From positions 1 to 31,563 of the forward strand of contig DATKFG010000061.1 in the NCBI GenBank assembly GCA_035511515.1: DNA of 31,563 nt, written 5' to 3'. Under the pieces are notes generated by a model, which saw nothing but the letters and a program-made list of their open reading frames with translations, did not search any database and was not told the DNA's origin. Each line of letters begins with the position of its first letter. The stretch's first letter is position 1. The position numbers were made by a program, and so were the translations under genes. Below are positions 15,741 through 23,275 of the stretch, piece by piece. This DNA is from VBCK01 sp035511515 (GTDB taxonomy: Bacteria; Pseudomonadota; Gammaproteobacteria; Burkholderiales; Burkholderiaceae_F).

Positions 15741-16676
15741 TCAGCCCAGTTCCTTCAGCAGCTGCGGCAGCGCCTCGAACAGATCCGCCACCAGCCCGTA
15801 GTCGGCCACCTGGAAGATCGGCGCCTCCGGGTCCTTGTTGATCGCGACGATCACCTTGGAGTCCTTCATGCCGGCCAGATGCTGAATCGCGCCCGAGATG
15901 CCCACGGCCAGATACAGCTGCGGGGCGACGATCTTGCCGGTCTGACCGACCTGCCAGTCGTTGGGCGCATAGCCCGCATCGACCGCGGCGCGCGATGCGC
16001 CCAGCGCCGCGTTCAGACGGTCCGCCACCTGCGCGAGCAACTTGAAGTTCTCGGCAGAACCCAGCCCTCGCCCGCCCGAAACCACCACCCGGGCGCCCTG
16101 CAGTTCCGGCCGGTCGAGCTTGGCGCCTTCGCGCGAGACGAACCGCGACAGGCCGGGATCGGCAACGGCGGCGACCGCTTCGATCGGCGCCGCCGCATCG
16201 CGTCGGATCGCGGCGGCATCGAAGCTGGTGGCTCGCACGGTAACGAACTTGATCGGCTCCGCACAGCGAACGGTGGCGATCGCGTTGCCCGCGTAGATCG
16301 GCCGCGCGAAGGTGTCGGGCGCCTCGACCGCGATGATGTCGGACACCGGCGCACAATCGTGCCGCGCGGCCGCCCTGGGCAGCACATCCTTGCCGAAGCT
16401 GGTGGCGGGCGCGGCTACGTGGCTGTATCCGGCCGCCAGCGCGGCGAGCTGTTCGGCCACGCATTCGGAGAGCTCTTCGGCCAGGTGCGGCGCATCGGCC
16501 ACCAACACCTTCGACACGCCGACCACCTGTGCGGCCTGGGCCGCGACAGCAGCGCAGCCGCTGCCTGCGACCAGCAGGTGCACGTCGCCCGCCATCCGGC
16601 CGGCGGCCGTCACCACGTTCAGCGTCGAGGACCTGAGCTGCCGGTTATCGTGTTCGGCCAGAACCAGTGCGGCCAT
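15741..16676 (-). CDS. etfA: Electron transfer flavoprotein alpha subunit
   Basis: FAD-carrying subunit of ETF (311 aa), which takes electrons from acyl-CoA dehydrogenases and gives them to ETF-ubiquinone oxidoreductase. The C-terminal FAD domain is unmistakable: VVSGGRGLGSAENF, the KIVAPQLYLAVGISGAIQH phrase and the end VINKDPEAPIF-like motif (here VAINKDPEAPIFQVADYGLV). AAGGA five bases before ATG16676 fixes the start. Gap to etfB is 41 bases. Confidence 0.97.
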   Translation of the reverse strand: MAALVLAEHDNRQLRSSTLNVVTAAGRMAGDVHLLVAGSGCAAVAAQAAQVVGVSKVLVADAPHLAEELSECVAEQLAALAAGYSHVAAPATSFGKDVLPRAAARHDCAPVSDIIAVEAPDTFARPIYAGNAIATVRCAEPIKFVTVRATSFDAAAIRRDAAAPIEAVAAVADPGLSRFVSREGAKLDRPELQGARVVVSGGRGLGSAENFKLLAQVADRLNAALGASRAAVDAGYAPNDWQVGQTGKIVAPQLYLAVGISGAIQHLAGMKDSKVIVAINKDPEAPIFQVADYGLVADLFEALPQLLKELG

Positions 16677-16717
16677 GCGCGTCCTTTGTAATCATCGACC
16701 GGGCGAGGAGGAACCAC

Positions 16718-17470
16718 TCAGGAGATCACCTTGGCTTCGTTGCGCAGCTTCTGCACCAGCGTGGCCACGTCGGGCACGCGGATGCCCGCCTTGCGTTGCG
16801 GCGGCTCCAACGTGCGCAGCGTTTGCAGGCGCGCACGCACGTCGACCGAAAGGTCCTTCGGTGTCAGCGTCTCGAGCGGCTTTTTCTTCGCTTTCATGAT
16901 GTTGGGCAGCGTAACGTAGCGCGGCTCGTTCAGCCTCAGATCGGTCGTGACCACCGCCGGCAGCTTGACCGAAACGGTCTGCAGGCCGGCGTCGACCTCC
17001 CGCGTGACCTGCGCCCAACCGTCGGCCAGCGCCAGCTTGGAAGCAAACGTCGCCTGCGGCAGGCCCGCCAGCGCGGCGAGCATCTGTCCGGTCTGGTTGG
17101 CGTCGTCGTCGATCGCCTGCTTGCCGAGGATCACCAGCTGCGGCTTTTCCCGTTCGAAGATCGCCTTCAGGATCTTGGCGACCGCCAGCGGTTGCAGCTC
17201 CTCATCGGTTTGAACCAGGATGGCCCGGTCGGCGCCCATCGCCAGCGCGGTGCGCAGCACCTCCTGGCACTGCGCCACGCCGCACGAGACCACCACGATC
17301 TCGCTGGCGTGACCGGCTTCCCGCAGCCGCACCGCTTCCTCGACGCCGATCTCGTCGAACGGGTTCATCGACATCTTCAGATTCGCCAGGTCGACGCCAG
17401 TGCCGTCGGACTTGACCCGGATCTTCACGTTGAAGTCGACCACGCGCTTGATGGAAACGAGGATTTTCAT
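16718..17470 (-). CDS. etfB: Electron transfer flavoprotein beta subunit
   Basis: AMP-binding subunit of ETF, 250 aa from ATG17468-17470. Family features include MKILVSIKRVVDFNVKIRV at the start, SMNPFDEIGVEEAVRL, the AMP-loop region ILGKQAIDDDANQTGQML, and the recognition-loop area LPAVVTTDLRLNEPRY followed by LPNIMKAKKKP. The frame is open far upstream through the repeat region, but that part is not ETF sequence. First gene of the etfB-etfA-acyl-CoA dehydrogenase operon; the 221-base upstream gap is filled by two repeat copies in opposite orientation, so the promoter should lie between 17471 and 17512. Confidence 0.97.
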   Translation of the reverse strand: MKILVSIKRVVDFNVKIRVKSDGTGVDLANLKMSMNPFDEIGVEEAVRLREAGHASEIVVVSCGVAQCQEVLRTALAMGADRAILVQTDEELQPLAVAKILKAIFEREKPQLVILGKQAIDDDANQTGQMLAALAGLPQATFASKLALADGWAQVTREVDAGLQTVSVKLPAVVTTDLRLNEPRYVTLPNIMKAKKKPLETLTPKDLSVDVRARLQTLRTLEPPQRKAGIRVPDVATLVQKLRNEAKVIS

Positions 17471-17512
17471 CGCAATGCAATCTTGGGGGTGCCGACGATT
17501 ATACGAAGGAAG

Positions 17513-17596
17513 GCCCTCACCCCCCTGCTTCGCCGGGCGTAGCCCGGCTTCGCAGGGCGAGCCCTCCCCTCTCCCGCTGCGCGGGCGAGGGGCGAT
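17513..17596 (+). repeat. REP-like mosaic repeat, long form, copy 1
   Basis: Copy of an interspersed palindromic family. It opens with GCCCTCACCCCC, contains an extra module with a CCGGGC-GTA-GCCCGG hairpin, and closes with the core hairpin TCCCCTCTCCCGCTGCG / CGGGCGAGGGGCGAT. Nearly identical to the copy at 25482-25564. Its tail (GATCGGGCGCCGCAAG) is shared, with one change, by the copy at 28342. Confidence 0.85.
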
Positions 17597-17638
17597 CGGG
17601 CGCCGCAAGTGCGTGAGCCTTCCGCAAGGGCACGCCGT

Positions 17639-17684
17639 ATCGCCCCTCGCCCGCGCAGCGGGAGAGGGGCGATACGGTGAGGGC
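17639..17684 (-). repeat. REP-like repeat, short form, copy 2 (inverted)
   Basis: Same core hairpin as copy 1 in opposite orientation, 42 bases away, so the pair could fold into a large stem or cruciform. Its left module differs (CACCGTATCGCCCC). It lies just past the stop of the PYROXD2-like gene. Confidence 0.85.
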
Positions 17685-17691
17685 GCGCGCT

Positions 17692-19290
17692 TCAGGCGAC
17701 CAGGTCGCGCACGATCTCGCGGGCCGCGTTGTATCCGGGCGCTCCGCTGACGCCACCGCCCGGATGGGCCCCGGAGCCGCAGTGGTAAAGGCCTTTGAGC
17801 GGGCCACGGTAGCGCGCATAGCCCAGCACCGGACGCAAGCTGAACAGCTGGTCCGGCGTCAACTGACCGTGGAAGATGTCGCCCCCGGTCAGTCCGAAGT
17901 CGCGCTCCAGATCCAGCGGGGTCCAGGCCCGGTAGCCCAGCAGCGCGCGCCGGAAGTTCGGGCAGGCCGACTCCACGCGCGCGAATACCGCCTCCACCGC
18001 GGCCGCTTTCATCGCGTCCCAGCCGCCCGGTGGGTCCGGATCGAAGTGCTGGCAAAAAAGGCTCGCCACGTGGGCGCCGGGCGGCGCCAGCGAGTCATCC
18101 ACGACGCTCGGTATCAGCATTTCGACCACCGGCGCCTGAGAAAAACCTCGATGCAGCGCGTCGCGCCAGGCCAGGTCCATCGCGCGCAGCGATGGGGCCA
18201 GCAGGATCCCGCTGGCGTGGTGCGGCTGCGCCTGCGTGCCCGGCAGGCACCGAAAGTCCGGCAGTTCCGACAATGCCACGTTGATCCGCATCGATCCGGA
18301 GCCGCAGCGATAGCCGCGCATCGACTGCAGGAAATCGGCAGGCAACGCGCTCGGCTCCAGCAGCTTCAGGTACAGCAGCTTCGGATCGACCCCGGCCGCC
18401 AGCGCCCGTGCGTGCAGCTCGCGTCCGTCCTGCAGCACCACGCCACGCACCCGGCCGGAGTCGGCCAGGATCTTCGCGACCGGGGCCTGCACGTCGATCT
18501 GCACGCCGCGCGCGCGCGCCTCCTGCGCCATCAGCTCGGTGATCCGTCCCATCCCGCCGATCGCGTGTCCCCAGATGCCGGGCTTGCCGTTGACTTCGCC
18601 GATCGCGTGGTGCAGCAGCACATAGGCCGAGCCCGGCGCGTAGGGGCTCGCGTACGTGCCGACAACCGAATCGAAGCCCAGCGCCGCCTTCAACGGCTCG
18701 GACTCGAACGTCGCGTCCAGCCAGTGGCCGGCGCTGCGGGTGAAAAGGTCCGCGCAGTCGCGCTGGACCTGGGTCGGCAGGTGTCCGAACGCCCACAACA
18801 GTCGGGCCGATGCGATCAGGTCCCGCCAGCCCTGCACGATCAGCGGCCCGCCCAGCTCGGGAGGCGCCCGCAGCACCCAATCCTTCAGCTGCGCGGCCAC
18901 GCGTTGCAGCCGTGCGCAAAAGCCGGCGTACCGGTCGGCGTCCGCGCTCGAGAACTTGCGAATTTCGTCCTGCGGGCTCACCAGGGCGCCGCCGAGCTTC
19001 AGGTACCGGCCGTCCTCGGCCGGCACGAAATTCGAGAAGGGGCGCTCGACGATCCTCAAGCCCCGCTGGGCCAGGTTCAGGTCCCGGATCACGGTCGCAT
19101 TCAGCAGGCTCACCGTGTAACTGGCGCTCGAATTGCGAAAACCGGGCAGGAACTCCTCCGTCACCGCCGCCCCGCCCACCACCGGCCTGCGTTCGAGCAC
19201 CCGAACCTTCAGCCCCGCCGAAGCCAGATAACAGGCGCAAGTCAGGCCGTTGTGGCCGGCCCCGACCACGATGACGTCTGCCGAATCCAT
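17692..19290 (-). CDS. PYROXD2/CrtI-like FAD-dependent oxidoreductase
   Basis: Flavoprotein of 532 aa in the phytoene-desaturase-like NAD(P)/FAD oxidoreductase group that includes human PYROXD2. The dinucleotide-binding motif is VIVVGAGHNGLTCACYLA (Gly10, Gly12, Gly15), followed by VRVLERRPVVGGAA and EEFLPGFRNSSASY. A C-terminal FAD motif is GLYHCGSGAHPGGGVSGAPG. No carotenoid genes are nearby, and this subgroup has no settled reaction, so I leave the substrate open. Start ATG19290 has TAGGG five bases upstream. It is divergent from the response-regulator gene across 157 bases in which I could not pick out a convincing promoter. Confidence 0.88.
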   Translation of the reverse strand: MDSADVIVVGAGHNGLTCACYLASAGLKVRVLERRPVVGGAAVTEEFLPGFRNSSASYTVSLLNATVIRDLNLAQRGLRIVERPFSNFVPAEDGRYLKLGGALVSPQDEIRKFSSADADRYAGFCARLQRVAAQLKDWVLRAPPELGGPLIVQGWRDLIASARLLWAFGHLPTQVQRDCADLFTRSAGHWLDATFESEPLKAALGFDSVVGTYASPYAPGSAYVLLHHAIGEVNGKPGIWGHAIGGMGRITELMAQEARARGVQIDVQAPVAKILADSGRVRGVVLQDGRELHARALAAGVDPKLLYLKLLEPSALPADFLQSMRGYRCGSGSMRINVALSELPDFRCLPGTQAQPHHASGILLAPSLRAMDLAWRDALHRGFSQAPVVEMLIPSVVDDSLAPPGAHVASLFCQHFDPDPPGGWDAMKAAAVEAVFARVESACPNFRRALLGYRAWTPLDLERDFGLTGGDIFHGQLTPDQLFSLRPVLGYARYRGPLKGLYHCGSGAHPGGGVSGAPGYNAAREIVRDLVA

Positions 19291-19447
19291 CGAACCCTAC
19301 CCGTCCAAGACAGCGTCGGATGCTACTGACAATCGGGCGAGGCCGGAATTTGACCCGATCGGCCGCCCGGGGCCTGCGAATCCGGTAAATTTGGGGCGAA
19401 CCGGTAGCGTGCCGCCGCCTGGCACAGCCCGTCCAGACAGGATTCGT

Positions 19448-20629
19448 GTGGCTAACGAGGTCCAGACTCCGACCGCGGCAGGCCCAGCCAAGGCCCGCAT
19501 TCTGATCGCCGACACCTCCCGCAGCGTGCGCGCCGCGCTGGGCAACCACCTGCGCGAGCGCTTCGAGGTGCGCGAAGCCGAAGATGGCGAAGCCGCCTGG
19601 CAGGCGGTGCTGCTGGACGGCAACATCCGCGTGCTGCTGACCGAGCTGGGCCTGACCAAGGTGAGCGGCCTGGACCTTCTGACCCGCGTGCGCAGCTCGA
19701 AGGTGAAGCGCATCCGCGAGCTGCCGGTGGTCGTGATGATGTCCGAGGACAACGGACACGATCGCCAGCGGGCAGCCGGACTGGGCGTGACCGACTTCGT
19801 CGCCAAGACGACGCCGCGCGCCGAACTGCTGGCGCGGCTCGAGGTGCTGATGAAGCTGTCGGCCACGCGCGAGGCGCTGGCCGAAACGCAGGCCACGCTC
19901 GAATCGTCGCGTACGGTCGACTCCGAAACCGAGTTGCTGATCCTGCCGTTTTTCGACAAGCAGGTCGACAAACTGGTGTCCTACGCGCGGCGCAACCTGT
20001 CGGATCTGGCGCTGATCTGCGTGCGGGTCGAGTTGTCGGTGGCGCAGGGTGACACCTGGGAAGGCGAAATCGAGCAGCGCGCCAAGCTGGTCGGCCGCAC
20101 GCTGGCCGCATCGATCCGGCTGGAGGACCTGGGGACGCGCTCGGAGCGCTTCGAATTCTGCGTCGCCACCCAAAGCAGCGGCCTGTCGGGCGTGCTGCGC
20201 TTCGCGGCGCGGCTGCGCAAGGTGCTCGAGAACGTCGAGGCCGCCGGACCCGGAGTCGAGGTCTGGACCTGCATCGGCGTGGCAACGCTGTCGGAAGAGC
20301 TGCGGCGCAGCGCCGAGGAGCTGCGCACCCTGGCGCAAAAGCGCGCTCACCAGGCCCAGACGGCCCGATCGCGGCGGATCATCCTGGGCACCGCCGAAGG
20401 GGTTGCCCCCGGGGCGATGGACGCGCGCGGCGAAGACGGCTCCATGGACGTCAATCTGGCGCTGGCGCTGATCCGGGCTGGCCGCAGCGGCGAGGTGGTG
20501 GCCCACCTGCCCCGGCTGATCGAACAACTCAATCCGCTGTTGCGCCTGGTGCGCCAGCAGCAGGAATTGCAGGCGGTGAAGAACGAGGGGGAAGGCCCCG
20601 GTGACAAGGTACCGCGCGTTCCTCGATGA
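19448..20629 (+). CDS. Degenerate response regulator: pseudo-receiver plus degenerate GGDEF
   Basis: A 393-residue protein with a CheY-like receiver (about 15-135) and a GGDEF-like domain (about 155-305), then a helical C-terminus. In the receiver, the phospho-acceptor Asp is Glu66 (LLTELGLTKVSG), and one of the two acidic metal residues is Thr23 (ADTSRSVR); the conserved Lys120 remains. In the second domain the fold is recognisable (SETELLILPFFDKQV, LALICVRVE, then VWTCIGVATL) but the active-site GGDEF is ERFEF at 233-237 after DLGTRS. It should neither be phosphorylated normally nor make c-di-GMP; a scaffold or constitutive-state role is inferred. Start GTG19448 has AGGA five bases upstream. 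It overlaps prpE by 29 bases. Confidence 0.8.
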   Translation: MANEVQTPTAAGPAKARILIADTSRSVRAALGNHLRERFEVREAEDGEAAWQAVLLDGNIRVLLTELGLTKVSGLDLLTRVRSSKVKRIRELPVVVMMSEDNGHDRQRAAGLGVTDFVAKTTPRAELLARLEVLMKLSATREALAETQATLESSRTVDSETELLILPFFDKQVDKLVSYARRNLSDLALICVRVELSVAQGDTWEGEIEQRAKLVGRTLAASIRLEDLGTRSERFEFCVATQSSGLSGVLRFAARLRKVLENVEAAGPGVEVWTCIGVATLSEELRRSAEELRTLAQKRAHQAQTARSRRIILGTAEGVAPGAMDARGEDGSMDVNLALALIRAGRSGEVVAHLPRLIEQLNPLLRLVRQQQELQAVKNEGEGPGDKVPRVPR

Positions 20630-22493
20630 ATCGATCGGCTCGCCCGAGACGTTCTGGGCCGGGCAAGCCAAGCTGATCGAATGGGAACGGCCTTTCTCCC
20701 GCGTGCTGGATTATTCGCGCCCGCCGTTCGCGCGCTGGTTCGTGGATGGCACCACCAACCTGTGCCACAACGCGGTCGACCGCCACCTGGCCGCGCGCGG
20801 CGAACAGCCCGCGCTGATCTACGTGTCGACCGAGGTCGACATCGAAAAAACGTACTCGTTCCGCCAGTTGCACCAAGAAGTGAACCGGTTCGCGGCCATG
20901 CTGCTGTCGCTCGGCGTCGCGCGCGGCGATCGGGTGCTGATCTACCTGCCGATGATTCCCGAGGCCGTCTTCGCGATGCTGGCCTGCGTGCGCATCGGCG
21001 CGATTCATTCGGTCGTGTTCGGCGGTTTCGCCTCGATGAGCCTGGCCAGCCGGATCGATGACGCCCGGCCCAAGGTGATCGTATCGGCCGATGCCGGTTC
21101 GCGCGCCGGCAAGATCCTGCCGTACAAGGCGCTGCTGGACGAAGCGATCGCGCGCTCCCAGGCGCCCCCCGAAGCGGTCGTGATGGTCGACCGGCAGCTG
21201 GCACCGATGCACTGGGTGGCCGGGCGCGACCACCTGCATTCCGACCTGCGCAACCGGCACCTGGACGCCCAAGTGCCGTGCCAGTGGCTCGAGTCGAGCG
21301 AGGCGTCGTACATCCTGTACACCTCGGGCACGACCGGCATGCCCAAAGGGGTGCAGCGCGACACCGGCGGGCACGCCGTCGCGCTCGCCTCGTCGATGCG
21401 AAACATCTTCTGCGGCAACGCGGGCGAGACCTACTTCGCCACCAGCGATATCGGCTGGGTGGTCGGTCACAGCTACATCGTGTACGGCCCGTTGCTGGCC
21501 GGCATGGCCACGGTCCTGTACGAGGGCACGCCGATCCGGCCGGACGGCGCGATCCTGTGGCGCATCGTGGAGAAGTACCGGGTCAGCGTGATGTTCTCGG
21601 CGCCCACCGCAATCCGCGTGCTCAAGAAGCAGGACCCGGCGCTGCTGAAGCGGCACGATCTGGCGTCGCTGAAGCGGCTGTTTCTGGCCGGCGAGCCGCT
21701 GGACGAGCCCACCGCCCGCTGGATCGCCGAGGCTCTGGGCAAGCCCGTGATCGACAACTACTGGCAGACCGAGACCGGCTGGCCGATCCTGGTGATCGCG
21801 CAGGGCGTGGAAGCGCTGCCGTCGAAATTCGGCAGCCCCGGCCTGCCCTGCTACGGCTACGCCGTCAAGCTGTACGACGAGGACACCGGCGAGGAGGTCG
21901 GGCCCAACACGAAGGGCGTGCTGGCGATCGAAGGACCGCTGCCGCCGGGCTGCATGAGCACCGTGTGGGGTGACGACGAGCGCTTCGTGAAGACCTACTG
22001 GCACAGCGTGCCGGGCCGCACCGTGTATTCGACGTTCGATTGGGGCATCCGCGACGACGACGGCTACTACTTCATCCTCGGCCGCACCGACGACGTCATC
22101 AACGTGGCCGGGCACCGGCTGGGTACTCGCGAAATCGAGGAATCGATCTGCGCACACCCGGGCGTGGCCGAGGTCGCCGTGGTCGGAGTAGCCGACGCAA
22201 TCAAGGGGCAGGTCGCCGTGGCATTCGCGGTGGTGCGCGACGCCCGGTCGATCGAGTCGCCACCGCAGCGCAAAGCGCTCGAGGCCGATGTGATGAAGGT
22301 GGTCGACTCGCAACTGGGGGCCGTGGGCCGGCCCGCGCGGGTTCACTTCGTCAGCGCGCTGCCCAAGACGCGCTCGGGCAAGTTGCTGCGCCGCTCGCTG
22401 CAGGCCATCTGCGAAGGACGCGACCCGGGAGATCTGACGACGATCGAGGATCCGACCGCGCTGGACCAGATCCGTGCCGCCCTGGCCGACTGA
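20601..22493 (+). CDS. prpE: Propionyl-CoA synthetase
   Basis: Acyl-adenylate-forming enzyme of 630 aa that activates propionate to propionyl-CoA. The N-terminus aligns with PrpE (RPPFARWFVDGTTNLCHNAVDR), the adenylate motif is YILYTSGTTGMPKGVQRDTGG, followed by YWQTETGWPI and the C-terminal hinge/Lys motif LPKTRSGKLLRRSL. GTG20601 is supported because the first 30 residues (YRAFLDESIGSPETFWAGQA) match known N-termini and GGGGAAGG precedes it. It starts inside the 3' end of the response-regulator gene, so the two are probably cotranslated. No prpBCD genes are in the window, so the methylcitrate cycle would be encoded elsewhere or the product enters methylmalonyl-CoA metabolism. Confidence 0.96.
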   Translation: MTRYRAFLDESIGSPETFWAGQAKLIEWERPFSRVLDYSRPPFARWFVDGTTNLCHNAVDRHLAARGEQPALIYVSTEVDIEKTYSFRQLHQEVNRFAAMLLSLGVARGDRVLIYLPMIPEAVFAMLACVRIGAIHSVVFGGFASMSLASRIDDARPKVIVSADAGSRAGKILPYKALLDEAIARSQAPPEAVVMVDRQLAPMHWVAGRDHLHSDLRNRHLDAQVPCQWLESSEASYILYTSGTTGMPKGVQRDTGGHAVALASSMRNIFCGNAGETYFATSDIGWVVGHSYIVYGPLLAGMATVLYEGTPIRPDGAILWRIVEKYRVSVMFSAPTAIRVLKKQDPALLKRHDLASLKRLFLAGEPLDEPTARWIAEALGKPVIDNYWQTETGWPILVIAQGVEALPSKFGSPGLPCYGYAVKLYDEDTGEEVGPNTKGVLAIEGPLPPGCMSTVWGDDERFVKTYWHSVPGRTVYSTFDWGIRDDDGYYFILGRTDDVINVAGHRLGTREIEESICAHPGVAEVAVVGVADAIKGQVAVAFAVVRDARSIESPPQRKALEADVMKVVDSQLGAVGRPARVHFVSALPKTRSGKLLRRSLQAICEGRDPGDLTTIEDPTALDQIRAALAD

Positions 22494-22498
22494 GTGTT

Positions 22499-22525
22499 CG
22501 GGAAATGGTTGACAACCATTTCCCG
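22499..22525 (+). promoter_or_regulatory. Perfect 12-bp palindrome between prpE and lrp-type gene
   Basis: CGGGAAATGGTT-GAC-AACCATTTCCCG: two perfect 12-bp arms around a 3-base loop, five bases after the prpE stop and 53 bases before the regulator start. No T-run follows, so it is a weak candidate terminator. As DNA it has the look of a symmetric operator, possibly for autoregulation by the Lrp/AsnC protein encoded next. Confidence 0.55.
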
Positions 22526-22534
22526 CTCGAATCT

Positions 22535-22574
22535 CCCCTCTCCCGCTTCGCGGGAGAGGGGCGGGGGTGAGGGC
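22535..22574 (-). repeat. REP-like repeat, short form, copy 3 (inverted)
   Basis: Core hairpin variant with perfect CCCCTCTCCCGC / GCGGGAGAGGGG arms, in inverted orientation, ending with GGGGGTGAGGGC. It lies directly before the regulator gene, and its GAGGG may serve as the ribosome binding site for ATG22579. Confidence 0.85.
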
Positions 22575-22578
22575 CCGC

Positions 22579-23046
22579 ATGAAGGAGTTGGATCGCATTG
22601 ATCGGCAGATCCTGGAATTGCTGCAACGCGACGGCCGGATGACCAATCAGGCCTTGTCGGAGAAAGTCGCGCTCAGTCCGCGTGCCTGTCTCGATCGGGT
22701 CCGGCGTCTGGAGCGCGCCGGCATCATCGCCGGCTACATGGCGCTGATCGAGCTGCGCAAGATCGGAAGTGCACTGACGGTGTTTGTCGAGGTGTCGCTG
22801 CGCGACCAGTCGGCCGCCACGCATGCCCGCTTCGAGGCCCGGATGCGGGCCAGCGAAGAGGTGATCGAGTGTTTCCTGGTGTCGGGCCAGTCCGACTACG
22901 TGCTGCGCATCGCCTGCGACAGCCTGGATCATTACCGCGATCTGACCAACGCCTGGACCGATGACGCAACGCTGGGCATCGAGCGCATTTCCTCCAAGCC
23001 CGAGTTGCAGACGATCAAGGCGTTCCGAGGTTTCCCGCTGCCGTAA
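22579..23046 (+). CDS. Lrp/AsnC family transcriptional regulator
   Basis: Amino-acid-responsive regulator, 155 aa. The N-terminal winged helix-turn-helix is LDRIDRQILELLQRDGR...ALSEKVALSPRACLDRVRRL (residues about 3-45), and the RAM ligand-binding domain follows (GSALTVFVEVSL, then VSGQSDYVLRIACDSLDHY and LPELQT-like end SSKPELQTIKAF). An upstream GTG at 22567 is in frame but lies in the repeat, so ATG22579 is preferred. Lrp-type proteins commonly control an adjacent amino-acid catabolic gene; here that is the ornithine aminotransferase fusion, which suggests ornithine, arginine or citrulline as ligand. That assignment is inferred from position only. Confidence 0.93.
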   Translation: MKELDRIDRQILELLQRDGRMTNQALSEKVALSPRACLDRVRRLERAGIIAGYMALIELRKIGSALTVFVEVSLRDQSAATHARFEARMRASEEVIECFLVSGQSDYVLRIACDSLDHYRDLTNAWTDDATLGIERISSKPELQTIKAFRGFPLP

Positions 23047-23048
23047 AA

Positions 23049-23092
23049 GCCCTCACCCCCTCCCCTCTCCCGCTGCGCGGGCGAGGGGCGAT
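23049..23092 (+). repeat. REP-like repeat, short form, copy 4
   Basis: Short-form copy directly after the regulator stop, in direct orientation: GCCCTCACCCCC followed by the TCCCCTCTCCCGC core hairpin and GCGAGGGGCGAT. Together with copy 3 it brackets the regulator gene. Confidence 0.85.
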
Positions 23093-23095
23093 CCG

Positions 23096-23120
23096 GCGTC
23101 AACTGGCTATGCGTTGACGC
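23096..23120 (+). promoter_or_regulatory. Perfect dyad upstream of the aminotransferase-amidinohydrolase fusion
   Basis: GCGTCAAC (23096-23103), 9-base spacer, GTTGACGC (23113-23120): a perfect 8-bp inverted repeat 155 bases before the fusion start. Its GTTGAC half-site also occurs in the palindrome before the regulator gene. The right half could double as a -35 (TTGACG). Candidate operator of the neighbouring Lrp/AsnC regulator. Confidence 0.45.
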
Positions 23121-23275
23121 TGAATGGGTGCAACTTACCTGCGCTGCCGTTTCCGCGGCCATCCTCGCGCGCCGCTTCCGAGTCGGCGCCGGCGCACGCA
23201 TCGAAGCGCCGCCGTTGTGCGGGCGGGTCCCTACACTGGGCAGTTGAATACGACCCTCTTTGCCGGAGACTCGAA

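Noticed and set aside
13869..16691. A 940-codon open frame on the plus strand opposite the acyl-CoA dehydrogenase and etfA genes
   Set aside because: It mirrors two well-supported genes on the other strand in GC-rich DNA. The sequence is Arg/His/Gln-rich with no family motifs; it is a composition shadow.
18095..20671. An 858-codon minus-strand frame across the PYROXD2-like and response-regulator genes
   Set aside because: It passes in another frame through one real gene and antisense to another; a product would be Arg/Pro/Gly-rich nonsense.
22567..22578. GTG22567 as the start of the Lrp-type regulator
   Set aside because: It lies within the repeat and adds four residues not expected for the family; ATG22579 has GAGGG at a proper distance.
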